From contig CAZJQP010000014.1 of assembly GCA_964548225.1 (NCBI GenBank), positions 8,159-72,158 of the forward strand: a stretch of 64,000 bases of DNA, read 5' to 3'. Position numbers and translations under genes: made by a program. Below the pieces are notes generated by a model. That model saw only the letters and a program-made list of their open reading frames with translations, did no database searches and was not told the DNA's origin. The first letter of the stretch is position 1, and every line of letters starts with the position of its first letter. Positions 24,702 to 32,758 of the stretch are shown here, piece after piece. The DNA is from CALMEH01 sp964548225. Its GTDB lineage: Bacteria; Acidobacteriota; Blastocatellia; Pyrinomonadales; Pyrinomonadaceae.

Positions 24702-25323
24702 GGAAATTTTGGAAAAAAGAAGCGTTCAAAATCTAAGTTGGCGCGAAAGGCTTTGGCTTTACGCGCCGCTTTTTTTGTGGATTGGCGTGATATTTTATCT
24801 GTCGAGTTCGCAAGGCGCGATGTCAAACACTTCGCGGTTTATCCGTCCGTTTCTCGAATGGATGTTTCCGTTTGCGACGGAGGAAACTTTGCAAATCTAT
24901 CACGGCTACATTCGCAAATTCGCGCATTTTTTTGAATATGCGATGCTCGGCTTTTTCGCTTCACGCGCTTTTTGGCTTTCGGGCAGAAACCCAAGCGTGA
25001 GCGCGGGTGTCGAACAACACACTCCCTCACGGTCGTGTTTCTGCCTGCAAAACCCAAGCGTGAGCGCGGGTGTCGAACAACACTCTCTCTCACGGTGGGG
25101 TTTCTGTCTGCAAAGATTTTGGTATCTTTTCGCCTTTTTGCTGGTCGTGCTGATTGCTTCGATTGACGAAACAAACCAAAGTTTCAACGCGGCGCGAACA
25201 GGTTCGATTTATGATGTTTTGCTCGACGCATCGGGCGGTTTGACGATGATTTTTCTGTTTTGGATTCTCACATCAACAAGGTTTTTCGGCAGTCCGAACA
25301 CATCTCACACAAGTTTTGAGTAG
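24679..25323 (+). CDS. VanZ-like membrane protein with in-frame palindromic insertion
   Basis: The protein carries VanZ-family features: YAPLFLWIGVIFYLSSSQG, then IRKFAHFFEYAMLGFFASRAF, then DETNQSFNAARTGSIYDVLLDASGG. Between helices two and three, 43 residues (NPSVSAGVEQH repeated twice with SRSCFCLQ/SRWGFCLQ) come from a duplicated palindromic DNA element, not from the family. Whether function survives is unclear, but the frame is kept. The start is uncertain: ATG 24679 overlaps the previous gene, and TTG 24709 after AAGGA is an alternative. Role of VanZ proteins outside teicoplanin resistance is unknown. Confidence 0.8.
   Translation: MIFSRNCKEILEKRSVQNLSWRERLWLYAPLFLWIGVIFYLSSSQGAMSNTSRFIRPFLEWMFPFATEETLQIYHGYIRKFAHFFEYAMLGFFASRAFWLSGRNPSVSAGVEQHTPSRSCFCLQNPSVSAGVEQHSLSRWGFCLQRFWYLFAFLLVVLIASIDETNQSFNAARTGSIYDVLLDASGGLTMIFLFWILTSTRFFGSPNTSHTSFE
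24983..25112. repeat. duplicated palindromic element inserted in the VanZ-like gene
   Basis: Two tandem copies (24983-25044 and about 25046-25112) each have GCAGAAACCC... ends against ...GTTTCTGC/GTCTGC and a shared core AAGCGTGAGCGCGGGTGTCG followed by AACAACAC. Total length is close to 43 codons, so the host frame is preserved. The arms resemble the 34829-34899 palindrome (CAGAAGCC...GTGAGC). Confidence 0.8.
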
Positions 25324-25324
25324 C

Positions 25325-25640
25325 ATCACACAAGGTTTTTGAGTAGCATCACACAAGGTTAATGAAGCATTTGCTGTGTTTAATGAAGCATTCGCCGTGT
25401 TTAATACTTTATCAACCAAGGGTGATGAAGTATTTACTAAGGTTGATGAAGCATCTACCGAGTTTAATACTCCATCAACCAAAGTTGATGAACCATTACA
25501 CAAGGTTGATGAAGCATCTACCAAGGTTGATGAAGCATCTACCAAGGTTGATGAAGCATTTACCAAGGTTGATGAAGCATTTACCAAGGTTGATAAAGCA
25601 TCTACCTAAGCAGATACTTCATCAACCCTGTGCGATGCTT
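25325..25640. repeat. 21-bp tandem repeat array 2 (about 12 units)
   Basis: Units of AAGGTTGATGAAGCATCTAC(C) repeat with 21-bp period from about 25357 to 25609. They are preceded by two copies of GAGTAGCATCACACAAGGTT and followed by an inverted unit (GATACTTCATCAACC). 14 of 21 positions agree with the array-1 unit, including the palindromic core (here GATGAAGCATC). Both strands are open; the plus frame gives a heptapeptide repeat (KVDEAST). It fills the gap between two convergent stop codons. Confidence 0.85.
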
Positions 25641-25672
25641 TCTAGCATTCAGACAGTTTTGACTTTCAACGC

Positions 25673-28600
25673 TTAAAAACTAAACCGCAAACCGAATCGC
25701 ACATATCTCGGCGATTGAAACAGATTCGGTTGATTATAATCGTTTCTGATGCCTGCCGAACTAACGCCGCGTGTGTTCAGATAATTCTGCACAAATTGAT
25801 TGATGCCACCGTTAAAAATCGTATTGAAAACGCCGATTTGAGTTGAACAAGTCGTGCATCCGCTTTGCGTCAGAGTCGTTGAAGTAAAATTCGTCGAACT
25901 GATTGTCGTTTGCCGCGCCAATTCGTTGCTTTCGTTGAAAAGATTTAGAAATACGACGAACGGCTCGAACGAATAATTATCGTTTTTGCCGAATTTGTAG
26001 CGATGACTGACCAGCAAATCGGTTTCGGTAAAAGTTTCCGTTCTGCCCAAATCACCACGTCCGTTCAGAATCGAAGTCGGCAAACTGTAAAGACTGTAAA
26101 TCGTTGTCAAAGGCGTTCCCGTCTGAATTGTCGTAAAAGCGGAAACGGTCGTGTTATTGTTTGTGTTCCAACGAAAAGTGTAACCGCCGAAGGCTTTGAA
26201 ATAATGCGGTCTGTCAGTTGCAAGTCGTCCGTTGTCAGGCTTGCCGTTTGCGTCGAAACCGTAAGGCGGAAGGTCGAAATATCTGGTAACATTCGGATTT
26301 GCCGCGCCGAATTCGTCGGAACTCGCCAAGCCCGAATAATTTCCGTAAAGACGGCTGTAAGTATAATTTGCGTTAAAAAAATAATCAGACGTGCGTTTGT
26401 CCAAAACGATTTCCAACGCATCATATTTGCGCTCGGCTTTCGCGCACGGAAAGCTCGTTCCGGCATTTATTTCGCAATGCTGACCAAACCCCGGATTGCC
26501 AATCATATAAAATTCGCTTCCCTGCGAATTATAAACGCCGATGTCTTCGATGGCGCGGTCAATCTGCCGATGAATGTAGCTTGCTGTCAGACGAAAGTTT
26601 GAACCGAAATCTCTTTCATAACCGATGGTGTAACCTGTCGTTCGTTGCGGTTTCAGATTCGGGTCAAATGTCGGATACGGATTGATGACCGCCGGACCGA
26701 TATTGGACGGAATAAAAAAGCTGAACTGACAAACCGAATAACCTGTGCTGTTCGCAATCGGACAATTTCCGAGCGGATTGTCCATATTGTTTCCGAGAAT
26801 ATTCTGCAAAGTGTAATTTGCGTAATTCGCCCCGCGACTCGGCAAAATCTCAAAGAAATCACGATAAAAAATTTGCGGAAATTGCGAACGCGACAACTCA
26901 AATTTCAGACGGTCGTAATAAAACCCGAAACTGCCAAACAGTTTATTTTTGCCGTCGCCCGTAACGTCAAACGCAAAACCGAAACGCGGCGCGATTTTGT
27001 CCGCCCAACCGAATTTCAAATCAAGACTTTGCCCGAAATCGGGAATAGTTTCGTTTTCAAAACGAACGCCGAGATTAAGCGTCAGACGATTGTTTATCTG
27101 CCACGAATCCTGCACGAAAAAGGCTTGATTCGTTCCCTTTCCTTCGCCGACCGTGCCGAATCTTTGCAGAAATCCCGAACCCAAATTTCCCGCAGTCGGC
27201 ATAATCGGAACGCCGAGAGTTTCAATCGAACGACCGTAAAAAAGCTGAACAATTCCCGTGTCCGTGTAGCCTTCTTTGACTTTATTGAAAACGCGGTTAA
27301 ATTGATAACCGAATTTGAAATTATGCCGCCCGAAAGCATTTATTCCGACAATATCGGCAGATGCGTCAAAAGTCGTGCGCTCGGAAACATCGTAATCGCG
27401 GACGGAATTATTGGCGATATTTTGAAAACCCGCCGCACAACCTGCACCCGCCGGAATGTTTATGCTCGATGGCGAACAAATAAATCTCGTAATGCGCGGA
27501 ATGCCGTAAGAATCAAGTTTTTCGTTCAAAAAAGTTCGTCCGGCGCGAAAGGTTATGAGGGCGTAATTTAGCGGAGTCCAAGTGATTTGACCATTTATAA
27601 GATTTGAATTCACCCTGCCGCCGCGAGTCGCTAAAAACTCCGCACCGCGCAAATTTCCCGTCGCTTGCGGTGCGCCCGCAAAACTTTCGCCGACCGACGG
27701 CAACGCGCCGTCTTGAATAATCGGATTGTAGAGAAACGCGCCGAACATTCGCATTTTTGAATTCGGCTGCACATCAAGACGAATAAACGCCGCTTCGGTT
27801 CTGACATTTGATTCGTATTCAATAGTTTCGTTGATTGTTCTATTTGCCGGATTTGAACTCGAAAAATAATCAACGGTGCGCGTCGTGCGATAAATCTGCG
27901 GCGAATATGAAGCGAAAAACCAGAAATAATCTTTAACAATCGGTCCGCTCAAAGAAGCCGTCGAAAAAAATCCGCTTCCGCCGTCTTTGTTCGGCTGAAA
28001 GAATTCGATTTGTCCCGCATTCGTGCCGAATCTGTTTATGAAAACATTCGGACTGCCTTGTAAGTTATTCGGGGTGAAAGATATACCGAAATTTCCGCGC
28101 CAAATATTGTTTCCGCCTGAAGTTATTACCTCAATAATTCCACCTGTTGTCGAGCCGTCGTATTCAGCCGTTACATTTTCTCTGGTAACAACTCTAACTT
28201 CTTCAATAATTTCAAACGGCAAATCGTAATTCGTATTTAATTGTCCGGTTCTAAAGTTTGTAACCTCTTGCCTGTTTATGAAAAAAGAATTTTCAGAGCC
28301 TGATACACCGTCAACTTGAAATCCGCCTGAAAGAATTTCGGGACGGACTTTCGGGGAAAATTTCAAAATTGAGCCGAAAGCTGTTTTTCCCGGATATGGC
28401 TCAACTACTGTTTTTTCCTTAAGATTTGGAAATTCACATATTACGGTTGCCTCATTACTTAATATAAAATTAGCAGTTGTCGTATTGTTAAGTGAGACAA
28501 TGTAATTTTCGGATGTCTGAAAATAATTTTGCGCCGAAACCGTAATTTTGTAACCTCCAGACGGAATTTCCGAAAAGATAAATTTTCCGTTTTCATCTGT

Positions 28601-28789
28601 TACACTACTTTTTTTGAAATCAGAAGTATCACTCAGACTTTCTATTAAAATTGTTGCACCTGGAATTGCTGCGCCTTGTTGGTTGGTTACAGTTCCTTCA
28701 ACCATTCCGGTCGTGGTTTGCGCGAAGGCGTTTGTTGAAAAAAAGGCGATAAAAATTAAAAGCAGAATTTTTGAAAAGGTTTGGGACAT
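25673..28789 (-). CDS. TonB-dependent receptor-like outer membrane protein with carboxypeptidase-regulatory domain (Oar type)
   Basis: The 1038-residue protein has a signal peptide (MSQTFSKILLLIFIAFFSTNAFAQ). A carboxypeptidase regulatory-like/CNA-B domain follows at about 25-105 (TGMVEGTVTNQQGAAIPGAT, DENGKFIFSEIPSGGYKI). Then comes a plug-like region (EIIEEVRVVTRENVTAEYDGSTGG-type motif: VTAEYDGSTTGGIIEVI). The rest is a long beta-barrel ending RYVRFGLRFSF with the terminal aromatic expected of outer membrane proteins. These Oar-like receptors are very numerous in Acidobacteriota and may import oligosaccharides or other large nutrients; the ligand is unknown. It is monocistronic. Confidence 0.9.
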   Translation of the reverse strand: MSQTFSKILLLIFIAFFSTNAFAQTTTGMVEGTVTNQQGAAIPGATILIESLSDTSDFKKSSVTDENGKFIFSEIPSGGYKITVSAQNYFQTSENYIVSLNNTTTANFILSNEATVICEFPNLKEKTVVEPYPGKTAFGSILKFSPKVRPEILSGGFQVDGVSGSENSFFINRQEVTNFRTGQLNTNYDLPFEIIEEVRVVTRENVTAEYDGSTTGGIIEVITSGGNNIWRGNFGISFTPNNLQGSPNVFINRFGTNAGQIEFFQPNKDGGSGFFSTASLSGPIVKDYFWFFASYSPQIYRTTRTVDYFSSSNPANRTINETIEYESNVRTEAAFIRLDVQPNSKMRMFGAFLYNPIIQDGALPSVGESFAGAPQATGNLRGAEFLATRGGRVNSNLINGQITWTPLNYALITFRAGRTFLNEKLDSYGIPRITRFICSPSSINIPAGAGCAAGFQNIANNSVRDYDVSERTTFDASADIVGINAFGRHNFKFGYQFNRVFNKVKEGYTDTGIVQLFYGRSIETLGVPIMPTAGNLGSGFLQRFGTVGEGKGTNQAFFVQDSWQINNRLTLNLGVRFENETIPDFGQSLDLKFGWADKIAPRFGFAFDVTGDGKNKLFGSFGFYYDRLKFELSRSQFPQIFYRDFFEILPSRGANYANYTLQNILGNNMDNPLGNCPIANSTGYSVCQFSFFIPSNIGPAVINPYPTFDPNLKPQRTTGYTIGYERDFGSNFRLTASYIHRQIDRAIEDIGVYNSQGSEFYMIGNPGFGQHCEINAGTSFPCAKAERKYDALEIVLDKRTSDYFFNANYTYSRLYGNYSGLASSDEFGAANPNVTRYFDLPPYGFDANGKPDNGRLATDRPHYFKAFGGYTFRWNTNNNTTVSAFTTIQTGTPLTTIYSLYSLPTSILNGRGDLGRTETFTETDLLVSHRYKFGKNDNYSFEPFVVFLNLFNESNELARQTTISSTNFTSTTLTQSGCTTCSTQIGVFNTIFNGGINQFVQNYLNTRGVSSAGIRNDYNQPNLFQSPRYVRFGLRFSF

Positions 28790-28995
28790 ATTTTTGAATC
28801 AGAGTTTCTAAATTTTCTTGCAACCAAGTAATGCAATTTGAATGCAGTTCTTTCGGGAAAGCTCTAAATCAAACAAATAATGAATTTAAAGGCGATAAAG
28901 ATGAAAATGAAAACTCACAAATGTCCGCAAAAATTCACAAATTTGAAGAAACTTCACAAATTTGAAATGTTTTCGGCGGTGGAATCACAAATCTT

Positions 28996-29084
28996 AAATG
29001 CAGAAACGCGCACGATAGTCGGGCGTGTTTTTGTTATAATCAAAGCGTTTTTTACACGCTTACTTCGTGCGCGTTTCTGCATTT
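28996..29084. repeat. palindromic element with perfect 20-bp arms
   Basis: AAATGCAGAAACGCGCACGA (28996-29015) is the exact reverse complement of 29065-29084. The right arm (ACTTCGTGCGCGTTTCTGCATTT) has relatives at 39625-39665, 40206-40232 and more weakly 42200-42226. The rest of the 28790-29172 gap contains CACAAATTTGAA direct repeats and no convincing gene. Confidence 0.8.
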
Positions 29085-29172
29085 TAAATTTTTGCGATAT
29101 TATGAGAACAATGAACGGCTTAAAATCGTAAATCAATCAGCATATTTTAGAAATCAAAGGAGTTTATAAAAA

Positions 29173-30348
29173 ATGAGTTTTTTCGACAAAGTTAAAGAGG
29201 CGGCAATGAATCAGTTTATCGAAGTTATCGAGTGGCTCGACAATTCGGGCGACACGATTCTTTATCGCTTTCCGGTTTATCAGCAGGAAATTAAAAACGG
29301 CGCACAGTTGATTGTCAGAGAATCGCAAGCGGCGGTTTTTGTTTTTGAAGGTCAGGTCGCGGACGTTTTCGTTCCGGGGCGTTATACGATTGACGGCGGA
29401 AATACGCCGATTTTATCGAAGTTGGGCGCGTGGAAATACGGCTTTAATTCGCCGATGAAATCGGAAGTTTATTTCGTCAATACGAAACAATTTACCGATA
29501 TGAAATGGGGAACGTCAAACCCGATTATGCTCCGCGACGCAGATTTCGGCATCGTTCGTCTGCGTGCTTTCGGTGCATATTCGCTTCGCTGTTCCGATCC
29601 GGCAACATTTATCAAAGAAATTGCCGGAACGAACGCGCATTTTCAAACCGAAGACATTGACGAACAATTAAAACGCGCCATTGTTACGGAATTTTCGGAC
29701 GCGCTCGGCGAAATGAAAATTCCCGCGCTCGATTTGGCGGCACAATACAAAGAACTCGGTGAAACGATTCGCGGCAAAATCAACGAAGATTTCGGAACTT
29801 ACGGCTTAACGGTTACGAAATTTTACGTCGAAAACATTTCGTTGCCCGAAGAAGTCGAAGCGGCAATGGACAAACGCGCACAGATGGGCGCACTCGGAAA
29901 TCTCGACAATTATATGAAACTGCAAGCGGCTGACGCTTTGCGCGATGCGGCGCAAAACGAAGGCGGTGGCGCAGGTTTGGGCGCAGGTTTGGGCGCAGGT
30001 TTCGCGGTTGGCAACCAAATGGCAAACGCCTTCGGCGGAATGCAAGGTGGCGGACAGCAACAACAGCAACAAGGCGGCGGTGGCGCAGTAGTGGCGCAAA
30101 CAATTCCGTGTCCATCGTGCGGCAAACCAAACGCGGTCGGCACAAAATTCTGCGGCGACTGCGGCGGCAAAATGGAAATCGTCAAAGTTCCCTGCGTCAA
30201 ATGCGGCGCGGAACTGAGAGAAGGCGCGAAATTCTGTTCGGAATGCGGCTCAAGCCAAGAAAAACCGAAATGTTCCAACTGCCAAGCCGAAATGAATCCG
30301 GGCGCAAAATTCTGCAACGAATGCGGCACGAAAGTCGAAGCGACTTAA
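29173..30348 (+). CDS. SPFH-domain protein with C-terminal zinc ribbons (YdjI/virion-core type)
   Basis: The 391-residue protein follows an AAGGAG site. Residues 1-250 match the YdjI-like SPFH group (FIEVIEWLDNSGDTILYRFP, then QLIVRESQAAVFVFEGQ). A Gly/Gln-rich hinge follows. Three double-CxxC zinc ribbons end it (CPSCGK...CGDCG, CVKCGA...CSECG, CSNCQA...CNECG). There is no signal peptide, and such proteins assemble at the inner membrane face. B. subtilis YdjI works in membrane stress with PspA-like proteins; no PspA gene is adjacent here. The ribbons are of the same kind as those in the 2440-7018 cluster. Confidence 0.88.
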   Translation: MSFFDKVKEAAMNQFIEVIEWLDNSGDTILYRFPVYQQEIKNGAQLIVRESQAAVFVFEGQVADVFVPGRYTIDGGNTPILSKLGAWKYGFNSPMKSEVYFVNTKQFTDMKWGTSNPIMLRDADFGIVRLRAFGAYSLRCSDPATFIKEIAGTNAHFQTEDIDEQLKRAIVTEFSDALGEMKIPALDLAAQYKELGETIRGKINEDFGTYGLTVTKFYVENISLPEEVEAAMDKRAQMGALGNLDNYMKLQAADALRDAAQNEGGGAGLGAGLGAGFAVGNQMANAFGGMQGGGQQQQQQGGGGAVVAQTIPCPSCGKPNAVGTKFCGDCGGKMEIVKVPCVKCGAELREGAKFCSECGSSQEKPKCSNCQAEMNPGAKFCNECGTKVEAT

Positions 30349-30431
30349 CGTAATAACACTTGAAAATTAACCGCAGAAGAGCGAAGATAATTTCAATCTC
30401 TTCTGCGGATTTTTATTTTGGAGTGAAAGTT

Positions 30432-31292
30432 ATGAAAAAAATTCTCGGCTTATTTGTAACGGTTATTCTTTTTTCTCAACTGATTTCTGCTCAAAAGCAA
30501 GAAAAACTAGAGAAAAAATGGCTTGCTAAAGATATAAATTTGCTGAAATTGATTCCAAAACTTTTGCCGCCGGAAATTCAAACAAAAGAAAGCCTTGAAA
30601 AGATTTTCGGTGATAAAAACCAAGAACATGAAGTCGAATTTGGGGCTAAATTTTTGGAAAACGGCAGTTCCGGCGGCTATACGAGTTTCAGAGTATCAGT
30701 TTATTCCTACAAAAATTCGATCGTTTCATATAAAATTTCCGCTTCTACTTCGCAAAACAGTTGGAATTTGATAAAACCTCATTTCATTGAAGCGTGGAGT
30801 CAAATTGCACAAGTTCCGTTTCAAGAAACCGACAGAGGAATTTTTTACGAGTATAAAAACGAAGCGATTCTTCAAGATTATAAAAAGTCTATCGGTTTAT
30901 ATCTCGGAGAAATAAAACAATCTGAAATTCCGGCAGATTTGAAAGATGCGTATGATTATTTGACCGCGCCGTTTAATAACATAGAGGTTTCAACTACGGG
31001 TTGCGGTTATAGCGGAGAAAGTCCGAAAGGCAAAAAAATGATTGAACTTTTCATCAAAGCCGGAAGATTTGATTTAATTGAAAATATCCTGAAAGGCTAT
31101 AATCAAGGCGGAAGAGCTTACGCCGTTATTGCTTTGCTGAAGTTGAAAAAGAACGGCTTAAAATTATCAAACGAAACGGAACAAACGATAGAAAAAATTA
31201 TTGAATTGGATACTAGAATTGAATCTTGCAGCGGTTGTCTTGGTTTTTCGACAACAGTTAAAAAACTTCTGCAAGCATATAATTTGTTATAA
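30432..31292 (+). CDS. secreted protein of unknown function
   Basis: From the ATG at 30432, which has a GGAGTGAAAGTT ribosome site, the product is 286 residues with a signal peptide (MKKILGLFVTVILFSQLISAQ). The frame extends to 30360 but those codons precede the signal. The mature part is mixed alpha/beta with a Cys-containing segment near the middle (TTGCGYSGESPKGKKMIE) and another near the end (IESCSGCLGF). No family recognised. It is followed 16 bases later by a Trm112-like gene. Confidence 0.7.
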   Translation: MKKILGLFVTVILFSQLISAQKQEKLEKKWLAKDINLLKLIPKLLPPEIQTKESLEKIFGDKNQEHEVEFGAKFLENGSSGGYTSFRVSVYSYKNSIVSYKISASTSQNSWNLIKPHFIEAWSQIAQVPFQETDRGIFYEYKNEAILQDYKKSIGLYLGEIKQSEIPADLKDAYDYLTAPFNNIEVSTTGCGYSGESPKGKKMIELFIKAGRFDLIENILKGYNQGGRAYAVIALLKLKKNGLKLSNETEQTIEKIIELDTRIESCSGCLGFSTTVKKLLQAYNLL

Positions 31293-31308
31293 TTTTGGAG
31301 TAATAAAA

Positions 31309-31485
31309 ATGGCAATCAGTCCTGAACTTTTAGAAATTTTGCGGTGTCCGAAATGCAAATCGGAAGTGAAAATCAAAGATGACCAAAGCGGTTTGAAATG
31401 CACGAACGCGGAATGTGCGCTCGTTTATCCGATACGCGATGAAATTCCCGTGATGTTGGTTGAAGAAGCGGTCAAGGAAATGTAA
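31309..31485 (+). CDS. Trm112 family zinc-ribbon protein
   Basis: This 58-residue protein (ISPELLEILRCPKC...CTNAECALVYPIRDEIPVML) has the standard length and four-cysteine pattern of YcaR/Trm112-like proteins. In other organisms these partner methyltransferases, or sit next to lipid A genes such as lpxK-kdsB in proteobacteria. The start is fixed by GGAG at 31297-31300. The frame open upstream to 31201 overlaps the previous gene and is not used. An LPS-type glycosyltransferase gene follows. Confidence 0.9.
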   Translation: MAISPELLEILRCPKCKSEVKIKDDQSGLKCTNAECALVYPIRDEIPVMLVEEAVKEM

Positions 31486-31488
31486 AGC

Positions 31489-31533
31489 GGAAAATGGAAA
31501 ATCAATACACTATTTTCCATTTTCCATTTTCCA
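31489..31533. repeat. heptamer hairpin abutting the GT9 start codon
   Basis: GGAAAATGGAAAAT pairs with ATTTTCCATTTTCC (7-bp unit TTTTCCA). It ends two bases before the ATG at 31536, leaving no room for a ribosome site downstream of the stem. Confidence 0.75.
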
Positions 31534-31535
31534 TT

Positions 31536-32555
31536 ATGTTGATTGATTGGCAAAATGTGCGAAAGGTTTTAGTTGTTCGTCTGCGTTCGATTGGCGACAC
31601 GGTTTTGACAACGCCTGCGCTCGATGCTTTGCGGCGTTTTTTGCCGCAAGCGCAGATTGATATTTTGCTCGAAGATTGGGTTGCGCCCGTTTTGCAAGGT
31701 TTTGATGCGGTTGATAATGTTTTGTCGTTTAAGAAAGACGATTTGAAATCACGTCTAAAGATGGCTTTGCAAATTCGGCGCAATAAATATGACGCGGTGA
31801 TAAATCTTCACGGCGGCACGACTTCCGGTTTTTTTGTTCGCGCAAGTTCCGCGAAATATCGCATCGGCTACGATTTCTACCGCTACCAACGCTTTTACAC
31901 ACATATTTTCCCGATTGCCGATTGCATAAAGTTTTGGCAGACAGATAAACTTCATTCCGCCGAACAGATGCTCGGACTGTTGGGTTTAGCCGAAATTCCC
32001 GTCGAAGATAGACCGAAAAGCCGATTGGCATCAATTACCAATTACCAATTACCAATTACCAATTACGCTTTGATTCATCCTGTCGCGGCGTTTGATACGA
32101 AGCAATGGGCGACGGAGAATTTTGCGCGTGTGGCGGAATATTTGAGCGGAAAAGGTTTGCAGATTGCGGCAGTTGCGACAAAAAAAGAGCGCGACGTTTT
32201 AGAGAAACTGCAAAAATCGTCGAAAGTTCCGATTGAAACCTTTGATGATTTATCTTTGCCCGACATCACGGCTTTGGCGGCAAAGGCTGAGATTTTTGTC
32301 GGAAACGATTCGGGCATCGCGCATATTGCGGCGGCTGTGAACACGCCAAGCGTCGTTATTTTCGGTTCATCAAACCGCACACATTGGCGACCTTGGACGG
32401 ATGCGCCGAATGAAATCGTTTATGAAAATCTGCCGTGCCAACCTTGCGACGGATATTTTTGCAAGGAATTCGATGCGCCGAAATGTATCTTGAGCATCAA
32501 AACCGAAAGCGTTATCGAAGCCATCGAAAAATTTATAAGCACCAAGACAAAATAA
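31536..32555 (+). CDS. glycosyltransferase family 9 (heptosyltransferase-like)
   Basis: The 339-residue protein begins VRKVLVVRLRSIGDTVLTTPAL, the GT9 opening, and has the C-terminal donor-binding region VGNDSGIAHIAAAVNTPSVVIFG followed by WRPW. It probably adds heptose or another sugar to the LPS core. Start at 31536; the extra upstream codons (ENQYTIFHFPFSI) are translated repeat. Around residues 165-180 an insertion of 7-bp repeats encodes ITNYQLPITNY. The other LPS genes in the window (lpxD, lpxK, waaA) are not adjacent. Confidence 0.88.
   Translation: MLIDWQNVRKVLVVRLRSIGDTVLTTPALDALRRFLPQAQIDILLEDWVAPVLQGFDAVDNVLSFKKDDLKSRLKMALQIRRNKYDAVINLHGGTTSGFFVRASSAKYRIGYDFYRYQRFYTHIFPIADCIKFWQTDKLHSAEQMLGLLGLAEIPVEDRPKSRLASITNYQLPITNYALIHPVAAFDTKQWATENFARVAEYLSGKGLQIAAVATKKERDVLEKLQKSSKVPIETFDDLSLPDITALAAKAEIFVGNDSGIAHIAAAVNTPSVVIFGSSNRTHWRPWTDAPNEIVYENLPCQPCDGYFCKEFDAPKCILSIKTESVIEAIEKFISTKTK
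32026..32067. repeat. heptamer repeats inside the GT9 gene
   Basis: Five copies of ACCAATT/ACCAATT-type 7-mers (TTACCAA) lie in frame and encode a seven-residue-period peptide (ITNYQLP) between the two Rossmann-like halves. Confidence 0.75.
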
Positions 32556-32576
32556 TTTAAAATCGTCGGAGCTTTT

Positions 32577-32740
32577 CTCGCAAAGCATTGTAAATTTTAC
32601 ATTATAAATTGTAAATTGGTTTGCAAAAAATTTTCCTGTAAATCAATGTAAAATGCAGAATGTAAAATTGATAATGTCTGCGCCGATTCGCTTTAAAGTC
32701 ACTTCTTTTTTACTTTTTACTTTTTACTTTTTACTTTCGG
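32577..32740. repeat. A/T-rich repeat region upstream of trpE
   Basis: Imperfect TGTAAATT/TTTACATT words form inverted pairs (32588-32670), and TACTTTT 7-mers run at about 32709-32737. No leader peptide with tryptophan codons and no attenuator were seen. Confidence 0.5.
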
Positions 32741-32758
32741 CTAATTAACATTATTTCA

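Noticed and set aside
25376..25609. Heptapeptide ORF (KVDEAST) in array 2 as a real protein
   Set aside because: Both strands are open, there is no ribosome site, and the period alone explains the open frame. Kept as a repeat.
28880..29131. 83-codon ORF between the TonB-type receptor and the SPFH gene
   Set aside because: It runs through the palindromic element and CACAAATTTGAA repeats and lacks domain character.
32556..32758. trp leader peptide and attenuator before trpE
   Set aside because: No short ORF with Trp codons and no terminator/antiterminator pair were found, only A/T-rich repeats.
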